From NCBI RefSeq assembly GCF_001425165.1, contig NZ_LMDU01000011.1:496058-560057 (forward strand): a DNA stretch of 64,000 nucleotides, written 5' to 3'. Source of the DNA: Pelomonas sp. Root405. GTDB lineage: Bacteria; Pseudomonadota; Gammaproteobacteria; Burkholderiales; Burkholderiaceae_C. Position numbers and translations under genes: made by a program. Positions within the stretch are counted from its first letter, which is position 1; each line of letters starts with the position of its first letter. Below the pieces are notes generated by a model. It saw nothing but the letters and a program-made list of their open reading frames with translations, made no database searches and had not been told where the DNA came from. Of the stretch, positions 40,966 to 50,799 are shown piece by piece.

Positions 40966-42281
40966 ATCCCGACCAACTCGCACTGCGCCGGCAGATCCTG
41001 CAGCTCGTGGAGCAATACGCCGCAGCTGCGCCCGCGCCCGGCGCCTTCCAGGCCGGCCAGACCGTCATCCCGCCGTCCGGAAAGGTCGTCGGCGCGCCGG
41101 AGATGAAGCTGATGGTGGAGGCCTCGCTGGACGCCTGGCTGACCACCGGCCGCTTCAATGCCGCCTTCGAGGCGCGCCTCGGCGAGCGCCTGGGCGTCAA
41201 GCATGTGCTGACGACCAATTCCGGCTCGTCGGCCAATCTGCTCGCCTTCTCGGCCTTGACGTCACCGCTGCTGGGCGAGCGCGCCATCAAGCCCGGCGAC
41301 GAGGTCATCGGCGTCGCGGCCGGCTTCCCGACGACGGTGAATCCCATCCTGCAATGCGGCGCCGTGCCGGTGCTGGTGGATGTGCACCTGCCGACTTACA
41401 ACATCGACGTCGAGCAGATGGCAGCGGCGATAACGCCCAGGACGAAGGCCATCATGCTGGCCCACACACTGGGCAACCCCTACAACCTCGACGCGGTGAC
41501 GAAGCTGTGCCGCGAGCATGGCCTGTGGCTGGTGGAGGACTGCTGCGACGCGCTGGGCTCCACCTACAGCGGTCAGCTCGTCGGCACGTTCGGCGACATC
41601 GGCACGCTGAGCTTCTACCCGGCCCATCACATCACGATGGGCGAAGGCGGCGCCGTCTTCATGAACGATGACACCCTGCGTCGTGCCGCCGAGTCGCTGC
41701 GCGACTGGGGCCGTGACTGCTGGTGCGCGCCGGGCAAGGACAACACCTGCGGCCAGCGCTACTGCTGGAAGCTGGGACAGCTCCCCGAGGGCTATGACCA
41801 CAAGTACACCTACAGCCACCTCGGCTACAACCTGAAGATCACCGACATGCAGGCCGCCTGCGCGCTGGCGCAGCTAGACCGCTTGGACGGCTTCATCGCC
41901 GCGCGCAAGCGCAACTTCGCGCGGCTGCATGAGCGGCTGCAGGGCAGCCAGGAGTTCCTGCTGCTGCCCGAGGCCACGCCCGGCAGCGACCCGTCCTGGT
42001 TCGGCTTCCCCATCACTATCAAGCCCGTGGCCAACCTGCGCCGCGTCGACCTGCTCACCCATCTGGACAGCAAGCGCATCGGCACGCGGCTGCTGTTCGC
42101 CGGCAACCTGACGCGCCAGCCCTATATGCAGGGCCGCAACTACCGCATCGCCGGCCCGCTGACCCACACCGACATCGTCATGAACGACACCTTTTGGATA
42201 GGCCTCTACCCCGGCCTGTCCGACGAACAGCTGGACTACGCCGCCGATGAGATCGCCGGCTTTGTCGGGGGTGGCCTGTGA
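40962..42281 (+). CDS. rfbH: CDP-6-deoxy-4-hexulose-3-dehydratase (E1)
   Basis: A 439-residue PMP and iron-sulfur enzyme that removes the C3 hydroxyl of the CDP-4-keto-6-deoxyhexose. The usual PLP lysine is replaced by His222 ([14 protein letters not shown]), as in E1/ColD-type dehydratases. The [2Fe-2S] cysteines follow the exact E1 pattern: Cys195, 57 residues, Cys253, one residue, Cys255, seven residues, Cys263. These enzymes need an E3 flavin-ferredoxin reductase; no such gene is in the window. ATGA overlap with rfbG, GTGA overlap with the next gene. Confidence 0.95.
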   Translation: MNPDQLALRRQILQLVEQYAAAAPAPGAFQAGQTVIPPSGKVVGAPEMKLMVEASLDAWLTTGRFNAAFEARLGERLGVKHVLTTNSGSSANLLAFSALTSPLLGERAIKPGDEVIGVAAGFPTTVNPILQCGAVPVLVDVHLPTYNIDVEQMAAAITPRTKAIMLAHTLGNPYNLDAVTKLCREHGLWLVEDCCDALGSTYSGQLVGTFGDIGTLSFYPAHHITMGEGGAVFMNDDTLRRAAESLRDWGRDCWCAPGKDNTCGQRYCWKLGQLPEGYDHKYTYSHLGYNLKITDMQAACALAQLDRLDGFIAARKRNFARLHERLQGSQEFLLLPEATPGSDPSWFGFPITIKPVANLRRVDLLTHLDSKRIGTRLLFAGNLTRQPYMQGRNYRIAGPLTHTDIVMNDTFWIGLYPGLSDEQLDYAADEIAGFVGGGL

Positions 42282-44041
42282 ACGCGGCGGAGCGCGTCGC
42301 CGCCTATCTCGCGTCCAAGGGCCTGGCTCAGGTCTTTGCCGTCACCGGCGGCGGCGCAATGTTCCTGAACCAGGCGCTGGCGACCCAACCGGGCCTGACC
42401 TGCAGCTTCATGCACCACGAGCAGGCCTGCGCGATGGCGGCCGAAGGCTATGCCCGCATCGACGGCCGGCCGGCCATCGTCAATGTGACGACCGGTCCCG
42501 GCGGGCTGAATGCACTGAACGGCGTGTTCGGCGCCTTCACCGATTCCATCCCGATGCTGGTGCTGTCCGGCCAGGTCAAGCGCGCCACCGCGCTCGCGCA
42601 CACGCCGGTGCCGGGCCTGCGCCAGCTCGGCGACCAGGAAGTGCCCATCACCGCCATGGTCGGCCCCATCGTCAAGCGCGCCTGGGCCATCGGCTCGCTG
42701 GAGGAGTTGGCCCTTGCCCTTCCCGAGGCACTGGCGCTGGCCACCAGCGGCCGGCCCGGTCCGGTGTGGCTGGACATTCCCATCGACCTGCAGTCATCGA
42801 CCGAGGCCTTCGACTTCATCGAACCGCGAGCGCCGGAAGAACCCGCAGCGCCCGACGTCAGCACCGTCCTCGACTGGCTGCGCGAAGCCAAGCGCCCGCT
42901 GATCCTCGGCGGCACCGGCGTGCGCCTGGCTGGCGCGGTGGACGAGTTGCGCGACCTCGTCGAAGCCAGTGGCATCCCGTTGACGACGGCCTGGACACAC
43001 GACCTCATCGAATCCGACCACCCGCTGTTTGCCGGCCGCCCGGGGACCATCGGCACGCGCGCCGGCAACATCTGCCTGCAAGCCGCCGACCTTGTCATCG
43101 TTGTGGGCTCGCGCCTGAACATCCGTCAGGTCAGCTACAACTGGGGCAGCTTCGCCAAGGGCGCGCGCGTCGTGCAGGTGGACATCGACCCGGCCGAGTT
43201 TGACAAGCCGCTGGTCAAGCCGACGCTGACGATCGCCGCCGACGCGAAGGCCTTCATCCAGGCCCTCCGAGCTGGTATCACCACGCCATCCTTTGCGTCC
43301 TGGGCCGCCTGGTGCCGCAACATCGCCGCCCGCTATCCCGCGCTGGAAGCCCGCAACATCAGCGCGCCCGGCGTCATCAACCCCTACAGCGCCGTCGCCG
43401 CGCTGTTTGAGGCATTGCCCGACTCGGCAATAGTCGCCAGCGGCAACGCCTCGGCCTGCATCCTGCCGTTCCAGATCAGCCGGCTCAAGCGCGGCCAGCG
43501 CCTGTTCAGCAACTCAGGCGCTGCCTCCATGGGCCATGACCTGCCCGCTGCCCTCGGCGCATCCACGGCCGCGCCGCAGCGCCGCGTCGTCTGCCTGGCC
43601 GGCGACGGCAGCCTGCAGATGAATGTGCAGGAACTGCAGACGCTGAAAACGCAGCAGCTCAACGTCGTCGTCGTCGTCATGGCCAACGACGGCTATCTGT
43701 CCATCCGCCTCAGCCACGAGAACTTCTTCGGCCGCGTCATCGGCGCCAGCCGCGCCTCGGGCGTGGACTGCCCGGACTACGTCGCGGTGGCGCGCGCCTA
43801 TGGCATCGACGCCGTGGACATCGCCTCGCCCGACGAGCTCGCGCGCCTACCCGAACTGATCCAGGGCGAGGGCCCGCTGCTCGTGCAGATCCACGTCGAC
43901 CCGGCCCAGGGCTTCAGCCCCAAGCTGAAATCGCGCGTCGATGAGCACGGCCAGTTCATGACGCCGGAGCTGGACGACATGCATCCCTTCCTGCCTCCCG
44001 AGGAGCTAGCGGCCTTGCGCGCCAGCGCGCTGGAACTCTGA
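42278..44041 (+). CDS. TPP-dependent enzyme, YerE-like (acetolactate synthase family)
   Basis: A 587-residue thiamine-diphosphate enzyme of the acetolactate synthase type. The catalytic Glu48 lies in [15 protein letters not shown]; the TPP-binding GDG motif runs from [15 protein letters not shown] to an AND end. In Yersinia, YerE joins a pyruvate-derived acetaldehyde unit to C4 of CDP-3,6-dideoxy-4-hexulose to make yersiniose, a branched sugar. It directly follows rfbF-rfbG-rfbH here, so the same kind of reaction is inferred. GTG start overlapping the rfbH stop. It could alternatively be an ordinary 2-oxo acid enzyme, but context argues against that. Confidence 0.75.
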   Translation: MNAAERVAAYLASKGLAQVFAVTGGGAMFLNQALATQPGLTCSFMHHEQACAMAAEGYARIDGRPAIVNVTTGPGGLNALNGVFGAFTDSIPMLVLSGQVKRATALAHTPVPGLRQLGDQEVPITAMVGPIVKRAWAIGSLEELALALPEALALATSGRPGPVWLDIPIDLQSSTEAFDFIEPRAPEEPAAPDVSTVLDWLREAKRPLILGGTGVRLAGAVDELRDLVEASGIPLTTAWTHDLIESDHPLFAGRPGTIGTRAGNICLQAADLVIVVGSRLNIRQVSYNWGSFAKGARVVQVDIDPAEFDKPLVKPTLTIAADAKAFIQALRAGITTPSFASWAAWCRNIAARYPALEARNISAPGVINPYSAVAALFEALPDSAIVASGNASACILPFQISRLKRGQRLFSNSGAASMGHDLPAALGASTAAPQRRVVCLAGDGSLQMNVQELQTLKTQQLNVVVVVMANDGYLSIRLSHENFFGRVIGASRASGVDCPDYVAVARAYGIDAVDIASPDELARLPELIQGEGPLLVQIHVDPAQGFSPKLKSRVDEHGQFMTPELDDMHPFLPPEELAALRASALEL

Positions 44042-45072
44042 TGGCGCTGCAGGTTTTCGGCGCCGGCCGCTTCGCGCGCGACCTCGCGCAGGCGCTGATC
44101 GCCGATGGCGAGCAGGTGATGGGCTTCCTGACCTCGGCCGCGCCCGGCGCGACCGAATTCGACGGCCTGCCCGTGCAGGCGGCCACGCCGGCGCTCCTTG
44201 AACGGGCCCCGGTTTGCATCGGCGTGTTCAACCGCGAGGCGCACAGTGACTATCGAGCCGTTGCCCGCTGGCTGCGTGCGCTGGCGCCGCAGGTCGAGCT
44301 GGTCTGGCCGCAATCCCTGTATGGCCGGCTCGCTGGTCATCTGGGCTTTCGCTTCTGGCTGGCCGAGCCTGCGGCCTATGCTGCCATGCAGACCGAGATC
44401 GCCGAAGCACGCGAGCTGCTTGACGAGGTGAGCCGCCCGGTTTTCGACCAGCTGCTCGCCTTCCGCACGCAACAGCCCGACGCGCCGCCCGAGCCGCACG
44501 CCGACATGCAATACCTGCCGGACTGGCTGGTCGACCACCTATCGGCAGGCGACGGCCTGCGCATCGTCGACGGCGGTGCCTATCGCGGCGAGACGCTGCA
44601 GGCGCTCGCCAGCAAGCTGCCCATTCAGCAAGCCTGGACCTTCGAGCCCGACGCCGACAACCACGTGGCCCTCGTGCAGGCGCTGCGCGACTGGCCGTCT
44701 CCGGCGACGCATATCCCCGCCGGCCTGTCCGACCACTGCGGCCTGGCCAACTTCGCGGCCGGCGCCGGCGAGGCCAGCCACTTCGGCGCGGCCGGCGGCC
44801 GGCCCACGCCCATCTTGGCGCTGGACGACTGCCTGCACGGCGCGCCGGTGAACTTCCTGAAGCTGGATGTCGAGGGGCAGGAGCTGGCGGCCCTGCAGGG
44901 CGCCTGCCGCACGCTGCGGCGCGAGCGCCCCACGCTGGCCATTGCGGCCTATCACCGCTGGGACGATCTGTGGCGTCTGCCCGCCTTCATCGCCGGCCTG
45001 AGTCTGGGATACCGCCTGCGCCTGGGCCTTCACGGCCACAATAGTTTCGACACCGTTCTCTACGCTTACTGA
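44041..45072 (+). CDS. FkbM-family methyltransferase with Rossmann-like N-terminus
   Basis: A 343-residue protein. Residues 1-~110 begin VFGAGRFARDLAQALI, a dinucleotide-type Rossmann fold as in sugar N-acetyltransferase N-termini. The C-terminal ~190 residues are an FkbM methyltransferase: LRIVDGGAYRGETLQALA (SAM site), FLKLDVEGQELAALQGA and the acidic EPDADNH. It would O-methylate a sugar. The ATG overlaps the preceding stop by one base (TGATG), so it is part of the same operon. Confidence 0.8.
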   Translation: MALQVFGAGRFARDLAQALIADGEQVMGFLTSAAPGATEFDGLPVQAATPALLERAPVCIGVFNREAHSDYRAVARWLRALAPQVELVWPQSLYGRLAGHLGFRFWLAEPAAYAAMQTEIAEARELLDEVSRPVFDQLLAFRTQQPDAPPEPHADMQYLPDWLVDHLSAGDGLRIVDGGAYRGETLQALASKLPIQQAWTFEPDADNHVALVQALRDWPSPATHIPAGLSDHCGLANFAAGAGEASHFGAAGGRPTPILALDDCLHGAPVNFLKLDVEGQELAALQGACRTLRRERPTLAIAAYHRWDDLWRLPAFIAGLSLGYRLRLGLHGHNSFDTVLYAY

Positions 45073-45087
45073 TCAAGCGCGCCCGCC

Positions 45088-46176
45088 ATGGACCCCATCT
45101 TCCAGAATCTGTTCGTGCTCGAGCTGGCCAACAACCATTGGGGCAGCGTCGAGCGGGGGCTCAAGATCATCAACGCCTTCGCCCAGGTGGTGCGCTTCAA
45201 CAATGTGCGCGCTGCCATCAAGCTCCAGTTCCGCGATGTGGACCACTTCATCTCGCCGAGCTTCAAGGGTCGCGAGGACCTGCGCTACGTCAAGAAGACC
45301 GAGGCCACCAAGCTCGACAAGCAGCAGTACGCGACGCTGATCAATGCGATTCGCGACCAGGGATGCATTCCCATGGCCACGGCATTCGACGAGGCTTCGG
45401 TGGACCTGTGCGAGGAGTTCGACCTGCCCATCATCAAGGTAGCCAGCTCTGACCTGAACGACTGGTTCCTGCTCGACCGCATCGCCAAGAGCCGCAAGCC
45501 CGTCATCGTGTCGACCGGCGGTTCGTCCGAGAAGGACGTTGACGACCTCGTCACTTTCTTCGCCAACCGCCACATCCCGCTGTCGCTGAACCATTGCGTA
45601 TCGCTCTATCCCACCGAAGACGATGAGATGGAGCTCAATCAGATCGACTACCTGCGTCAGCGCTATCCGCAGCTCGTCATCGGTCACTCAACGCATGAGT
45701 ACCGTGATTGGCAGGCGTCCATGCTGATGTCCTACGCCAAGGGCGCACGCAGCTGGGAGCGCCACATCGACATCGAGGACGGCGGCATTCCCGTGTCGCC
45801 ATATTGCTCGCTGCCGCACCAGATCGACACCTGGTTCAAAGCCTTCCATCAGGCCCGTGAAATGTGCGGTGCCAGCGGCCAGACCAAGCGCATTCCGAGC
45901 CGGCGCGAGATCGAATACCTGGATCAGCTGGTGCGCGGCGTCTACTTGAAGCGCGACCTGCCGGCCGGCTACGAGTTCCACCACGCCAGTGTGGACCGCG
46001 ACTTCTACCTGGCCATTCCGCTCCAGAAGGGCCAGCTGTCCTGCCGCGAGGTCATGAACGGCCAGCGCTCCGTGCGCGAGCTCAAGGCCGATTCAGCTTT
46101 GATGATCGACGACCTGGACAGCCCTTATGCCAGCACGCCCGCGTTGCGCCAGCTGATCTACAACCGCGGCCTGTGA
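45088..46176 (+). CDS. NeuB-family synthase (sialic/legionaminic acid synthase-like)
   Basis: A 362-residue TIM-barrel protein of the N-acetylneuraminate synthase family, with an AFP-III-like SAF domain at its end (residues ~280-340: RGVYLKRDLPAGYEF). Active-site segments are recognisable but drifted: ELANNHWGS near residue 12, AIKLQFRD near 43 (lysine site), MATAFDEASVD near 96, VSTGGSSEKDV near 145, LNHCVSLYPT near 170 and IGHSTHE near 202. Family enzymes condense PEP with a hexosamine. No CMP-sugar synthetase or epimerase for an amino sugar is in the window, so the acceptor is unknown. Confidence 0.82.
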   Translation: MDPIFQNLFVLELANNHWGSVERGLKIINAFAQVVRFNNVRAAIKLQFRDVDHFISPSFKGREDLRYVKKTEATKLDKQQYATLINAIRDQGCIPMATAFDEASVDLCEEFDLPIIKVASSDLNDWFLLDRIAKSRKPVIVSTGGSSEKDVDDLVTFFANRHIPLSLNHCVSLYPTEDDEMELNQIDYLRQRYPQLVIGHSTHEYRDWQASMLMSYAKGARSWERHIDIEDGGIPVSPYCSLPHQIDTWFKAFHQAREMCGASGQTKRIPSRREIEYLDQLVRGVYLKRDLPAGYEFHHASVDRDFYLAIPLQKGQLSCREVMNGQRSVRELKADSALMIDDLDSPYASTPALRQLIYNRGL

Positions 46177-47201
46177 GCCTGGACTTCGCCACCTTTCTTG
46201 CCGCGGACTTCGAGCGGCTGTCGACCGCCGCCCCACCGCTGGCGTTGGACGGCCAGCGCCTGATGCTCAGCGGAGCCACCGGCTTTTTCGGCAAGAGCCT
46301 GCTTGCGCTGCTGGCCTGGCTGCACGAGCGCGGTCAGCGCTTCGACGTGGTGGGTCTGAGCCGCGATCCGCAGCGCTTCTTCGCCCTCGAACCGTGGGCC
46401 GCACGGCTGCCATGGTTCACGCTGCTTCGCGCCGACGTCAAGGAGGCTTGGCCCGGCGACGGCGCCTTCGACACGCTGCTTCATGCAGCTACCGACACCC
46501 ACAGCCACGCCCACTCGGACCTGCAGGACGTCTTCGACGGCATCGTTGCCGGCACACGGCAGGCCCTCGCGTTCGCGGGTGGACACGGCGTGCGGCGGCT
46601 GCTGCTGACCGGCTCCGGTGCGCAGTACGGCGCGTTGCCGCCCGGGCCGGCGGACGAGGCCCACGGACTTGCCTGTGACGCAACACAACCCGGCAGCGCC
46701 TACGGCGAGGCAAAGCGCGCCGCCGAGCTGCTGGCCGCGCTCCACGCGCAGCGGCATGGCACGGCCGTGATCCCGACGCGCTGTTTTGCCTTTGTCGGCC
46801 CGGGGCTGGACCTGGATGGCCACTTCGCCATCGGTAACTTTATCCGCGACGCGCTCGCCGGCGGCCCATTGCGGCTCTCGTCGGACGGCTCTGCCGTGCG
46901 CAGCTTCCTTTACGGCGCGGATCTGGCCTGGTGGCTGCTGCACCTGCTGCAAGCCGCGCCGGCAGGGCAAGCGTTCAATGTGGGCTCCGACGCCGGATTG
47001 AGCGTGGCCGAGCTTGCCCACCTCGCTCGCGATGAACTATGCCCTGGCGCCACCGTGCGTCTGGGCCCTGCGCAAACTGGCGAGCCGCGCCGCCACTATG
47101 TGCCCGCCATCAAACGTGCGCGCGCTCTCGGCCTCGATGCGTGGACTCCACTGCCGCTGGCGCTGCAACGCACCGCACGCTGGTATCAGCAGGCGAACTG
47201 A
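46173..47201 (+). CDS. NAD-dependent epimerase/dehydratase family protein
   Basis: A 342-residue extended SDR protein. The NAD loop is SGATGFFGKSLLALL near residue 35; YGEAKRAAELLAA holds the YxxxK pair near residue 175; GPGLDLDGHFAIGNFI and SFLYGADLAWWLL are typical extended-SDR regions. The GTG start overlaps the NeuB-like stop by four bases (GTGA). In a YerE-type pathway a reductase of this fold (YerF) completes the branched sugar; whether this gene does so is unproven. Confidence 0.8.
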   Translation: MSLDFATFLAADFERLSTAAPPLALDGQRLMLSGATGFFGKSLLALLAWLHERGQRFDVVGLSRDPQRFFALEPWAARLPWFTLLRADVKEAWPGDGAFDTLLHAATDTHSHAHSDLQDVFDGIVAGTRQALAFAGGHGVRRLLLTGSGAQYGALPPGPADEAHGLACDATQPGSAYGEAKRAAELLAALHAQRHGTAVIPTRCFAFVGPGLDLDGHFAIGNFIRDALAGGPLRLSSDGSAVRSFLYGADLAWWLLHLLQAAPAGQAFNVGSDAGLSVAELAHLARDELCPGATVRLGPAQTGEPRRHYVPAIKRARALGLDAWTPLPLALQRTARWYQQAN

Positions 47202-47204
47202 GCC

Positions 47205-48056
47205 ATGCCGCGCCTAGCGACCCGCTGCATCTGCTGTGAGGCATCGCCCCTGGAACGACAGGGCGCCGTGTTGATGCCCTTCGTCGCCGAGCGTGCGCTG
47301 GGCTGGCAGGCCTGCGAGATCACGCCCGACTGGGGGCTGCGCGATCTGTCCATCGGCTGGGCGCAGGCGCTCTGCACCAGCCTGCATTGCACGGACTGTG
47401 GCTGCCTGTTCGTCGACATGCGTTTCGACGGTGACGAGATGGCGCGCCTGTATGCAGGCTACCGCGGCCCAGACTACGAGGCACAGCGCGAGCGACTGGA
47501 ACCGGGATACGCCGCGCGCAACCAGCGGCTTCTCGCAGGTGATGAGCACATTCCCGCCGTCGAGGCCTTCCTGCGCCCTTGGCTGCCTCCCCACCCCACC
47601 GTGCTGGACTGGGGCGGCGATACCGGTCAGAACACGCCCCTGCGGCAGATCGCCGCGCGTCATGACGTGCTGGACATTTCCGGCCGGCCGCTGGTGCAAG
47701 GCGCGACCGCCGTGGCGGTACCCGAAGGGGACTACGACCTCATCGTGCTGGCCCACGTCCTGGAGCACGTGCCCGAACCGAGTGCGCTGCTGCAGGAGGT
47801 GCGCTCGACCCTGTGCGCGAACACGTGGCTCTACGTGGAAGTGCCATTCGAGGCGCTGATGCAGGACTGCGAAGCCGACGCGGCTGCTTGGCGGCGCAAG
47901 CGGCATTGGCATGAACACATCAACTTTTTCAGCGCCGAGGGCATGCGTCGGCTACTGCAGCGATGCGGACTGCAGGTCCAGGCCGAGATCCGAATCGCCC
48001 TGGCAGGACCTGGTGTTGCGCTGGGGCTGCTGTGCCGCCGTTGGCCCAGCGCCTGA
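47205..48056 (+). CDS. SAM-dependent methyltransferase with N-terminal zinc motif
   Basis: A 283-residue methyltransferase. The N-terminus has CICCEAS and, near residue 61, CTDCGCLF, a likely four-cysteine zinc site as in sugar C-methyltransferases. The SAM fold begins VLDWGGDTGQNTPL near residue 128; the catalytic-type region is VLAHVLEHVPEPS, and HEHINFFSAEGM follows. The last gene of the rightward operon; it starts 4 bases after the SDR gene. Sugar C-methylation is inferred. Confidence 0.8.
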   Translation: MPRLATRCICCEASPLERQGAVLMPFVAERALGWQACEITPDWGLRDLSIGWAQALCTSLHCTDCGCLFVDMRFDGDEMARLYAGYRGPDYEAQRERLEPGYAARNQRLLAGDEHIPAVEAFLRPWLPPHPTVLDWGGDTGQNTPLRQIAARHDVLDISGRPLVQGATAVAVPEGDYDLIVLAHVLEHVPEPSALLQEVRSTLCANTWLYVEVPFEALMQDCEADAAAWRRKRHWHEHINFFSAEGMRRLLQRCGLQVQAEIRIALAGPGVALGLLCRRWPSA

Positions 48057-48067
48057 TTTCATGCCGT

Positions 48068-49324
48068 TCACGCCGGACGCTGTAGAAGGCGCCGATAGTG
48101 CCGCCATGCGATCAGCAGGCCCACCAAGGTGCAGCCGAGATGAGTCGCGGCAACGAGAGGCAAATCGCCCATGCGAGCCACTGCTGCAACCAACGCAAGG
48201 CCCGCTAGGCCGCCAATCACGTTCAAGCGCAGCAGCGGCTCCAGCCGATCGGCGCGCAGTACCACCGCATAGCAGGCGGTGGCGTGATGGGCCAGCCCCG
48301 CCATGAGCAGCAAGCCGAGGGTGCCAAGATCAGGTAGCCGCTCGGCCAGCGCAGGCGCGCGTTGCAACAATCCGGCCACCGCCGCCAAGGCGAGAAGCGC
48401 AGCGACAAGCGCCAACGCCAGCGATGGCAACAGCAGGTGCGCCAAACGGCGGCGAAGTCCGGCGAGATCTCCCTGCGCCAGCAGCACGGCAAACCGCGCC
48501 GACTGACTCAGTGGCCAAGCGGTGCTGAATAGCAGCAGCATATTCATCGCCGCCAGCGCGATGCCGAAGCGTGCCGTGGCCGCCGCTCCCTGGCTGAGCA
48601 GCAACAGCGGGTTGAGTGCCTGGAACACCAGGAAGCCCGCCAGGGCACTCAGGCCGATTCGCCATTGGAAAGGCCATAGCTGCTCGCCCCATGAGAAGCG
48701 GCCCGCTGCTTGAGCCACCTGCCCATGAGTCCGGCCACCTGTGCGTGATTGCAACCACCACAGCATCGGCACCGCAGCGCGGACTGCGAAATACATCGCC
48801 AAGGCCCACAGCCCACCACCCATCCACAGACTGCCGACGAAAACGCAGGCCCCCAATACCTCTTGGGCGAAGCGCAAGCGCCAAGCCAAGCCCACCGAGC
48901 GCGCGCCTTCCAGCCAGTACAGCTCCAGCTGCGCCATCTGCATGGCCGCTGCCGAAACGACCAACGCGCACCATGGCCCGAGCCAGCAATGCGTGACCGA
49001 CACGGGCAGCCAAACGGCCACTGCGACACCCGTGAAGCCACCGACGCAGGTGAGCCATGTCAAGCCGCGCCAACGCGCCTGATGGCGCAGCTGCACGGCC
49101 GCCGTTACCTCACCCCGAGCCCGCAAGTGTCCGGCCATCTGCAGGCTGGCATAGCCGACGCCGAACTCGCCCAGTTGAATCAGCGCCGCCAGACTCAGGA
49201 ATGTGAAGAACAGCCCCTGCACTTCGAGGTTATAACCACGTACCACGCAAACCACTGCAAGCAGCGCGCCGCATCCTTGAACTGCGCGGGTCAGCAGAGC
49301 CCACCGCACCTCGACGCTGAGCAT
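48068..49324 (-). CDS. Wzx-like polysaccharide flippase / MATE-fold transporter
   Basis: A 418-residue inner-membrane protein with about 12 hydrophobic segments and no large soluble part. It resembles O-antigen flippases of the MOP superfamily in size and in the arrangement of two six-helix halves, with LGEFGVGYASLQMAGHL and LTWLTCVGGFTGVAVAVWL in the first half. It begins after a short gap behind the polytopic gene at 49342. The ATG at 49324 follows an Arg-rich stretch read through by a longer frame. It would move lipid-linked sugar units across the membrane; assignment rests on topology and context. Confidence 0.7.
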   Translation of the reverse strand: MLSVEVRWALLTRAVQGCGALLAVVCVVRGYNLEVQGLFFTFLSLAALIQLGEFGVGYASLQMAGHLRARGEVTAAVQLRHQARWRGLTWLTCVGGFTGVAVAVWLPVSVTHCWLGPWCALVVSAAAMQMAQLELYWLEGARSVGLAWRLRFAQEVLGACVFVGSLWMGGGLWALAMYFAVRAAVPMLWWLQSRTGGRTHGQVAQAAGRFSWGEQLWPFQWRIGLSALAGFLVFQALNPLLLLSQGAAATARFGIALAAMNMLLLFSTAWPLSQSARFAVLLAQGDLAGLRRRLAHLLLPSLALALVAALLALAAVAGLLQRAPALAERLPDLGTLGLLLMAGLAHHATACYAVVLRADRLEPLLRLNVIGGLAGLALVAAVARMGDLPLVAATHLGCTLVGLLIAWRHYRRLLQRPA

Positions 49325-49341
49325 GCGCACAAGCGCAGCAA

Positions 49342-50799
49342 TCACGGCAGTCGCACCGGCTGTCGAAGCGCCAGGGCGAGCCAACCGGGCCGCAAAGTAC
49401 CCACGTAGTGCCAAGCATGGCCCCGATAGCGGGCCATACTGCTGCCGTTGTCGAGCCAGCGAGAGCCCTCCCGCATCTGCCGGGCCAGTTCCTGCCCCGG
49501 CGTGATAGCGCCAATGCACAGCATCAGCGCCAGTGCGGCACGCCAGCGGTCCGGCATTTCGCCGCTATGCAGCGCACGCGCAGCGCAAAGCATCAACAGC
49601 GCGACCGGGGCGATACCGGCACGCATCACTAGGTCATTGCCCGGCCCGAAGCGCAGCAGCGGCAGTACCAGCAGCAACGCACAGGCGGCCCAGAACACCC
49701 AGCCTTGGCGGCGCGGTCCGGCAGCCAACAGCGCAGCGGCCAAGAAACCCCATTCCAGCAGCCCGAAACAGACCAGCTGATACCAATTGGCCTTGGCCGC
49801 AACTACCTCGACCAGCTCGCGGCCCTCGGCAGGCAGAGCGTCGGTGACGATGCCGAAACTGACAAATACCGCCAAAAGGGCCAGCAGTGGCAGCGCCGCC
49901 AGCACGGCAGGGCGCATCAGTTCGCGCACCCAGCGTTGCAAGGGTTGATGGCGCAGCGTCGTCAGCGCCAGCAGCGGCAACAGCCCGACACAGGCCAGCG
50001 GCGACCACAGCGCACCGGCCAGCAGCAGCAGCGCTGCGGGCGCTAACGCCAAGCCCGCTTCACGGTGACGCCAAACCAGCGCCGCACCCAGCCAGCCCGG
50101 CAGCGCGTGGTTGGGCGCCCAGAACACTAGCGTGGTTTGCGAAGAGTACTGAAGCCAAGGTGCCCACCACTCGATGTGTTCGCCAAACTCTGGGGAGCGC
50201 GCCTTCTCCAGCAGGAAGCCCAACATGTCCATGCCGCTGAAGAAGACCAGCACAGCTAGAAGCCCGGCGATGACAACCGGCCGTCGGCTGGGCCATGACT
50301 GGATCACCAGCGCAAAGAACAGCATCACACCGAGCGCCGTCCACAGACCGAGCAGCAGTCGAGCTGACTCCACGCCGCTCAACCAGGCTCCCAGGCCAGC
50401 CGGAATCAGGTAGTAACCCATGGAGAAGCGCAGTACCGCCTCGCCGCCGCCCAGTTCGCCGTACCCCACGGGCCAGGCACCGAGTGTCAGATCGCGCAGC
50501 ACGACCATGCGCACGCTCCAATCCTCGTTCAGTGGCAGCACGCCGAGCAAGCCGCTGCTGCCCACCCATATCAACGCAACGGCGCCAATCGCCAGCCATA
50601 GCTTCCCGCTGAGCCGTTGCGCGCCGTGCTGGCAGCGCTTGACGACAACATGCCCGCTGCACGCCAACAGTCCGCTAAGCACCAGCGCGACCGGCCAGCG
50701 CCACCAGCCCCAGAAGAACAAGACCATGGGCGCCAGCAGGTAGCCCAGCGCAACCAACTCCAGCCGGTCGAGCTGGCGCGCATCACTGACGCCATTCAC
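49342..50799 (-). CDS. Polytopic membrane protein of the surface-sugar locus
   Basis: A 485-residue protein with about 12 hydrophobic segments, no recognisable catalytic motif. The loop LPLNEDWSVRMVVLRDLTLG near residue 90 with its Glu-Asp acidic pair is reminiscent of the first periplasmic loop of GT-C glycosyltransferases, where an Asp or Glu is catalytic. So it may be a GT-C type transferase or a polymerase (Wzy-like). The GTG start overlaps the GT2 gene by four bases (GTGA). Base composition is lower in GC than the neighbouring rfb genes. Confidence 0.55.
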   Translation of the reverse strand: MNGVSDARQLDRLELVALGYLLAPMVLFFWGWWRWPVALVLSGLLACSGHVVVKRCQHGAQRLSGKLWLAIGAVALIWVGSSGLLGVLPLNEDWSVRMVVLRDLTLGAWPVGYGELGGGEAVLRFSMGYYLIPAGLGAWLSGVESARLLLGLWTALGVMLFFALVIQSWPSRRPVVIAGLLAVLVFFSGMDMLGFLLEKARSPEFGEHIEWWAPWLQYSSQTTLVFWAPNHALPGWLGAALVWRHREAGLALAPAALLLLAGALWSPLACVGLLPLLALTTLRHQPLQRWVRELMRPAVLAALPLLALLAVFVSFGIVTDALPAEGRELVEVVAAKANWYQLVCFGLLEWGFLAAALLAAGPRRQGWVFWAACALLLVLPLLRFGPGNDLVMRAGIAPVALLMLCAARALHSGEMPDRWRAALALMLCIGAITPGQELARQMREGSRWLDNGSSMARYRGHAWHYVGTLRPGWLALALRQPVRLP

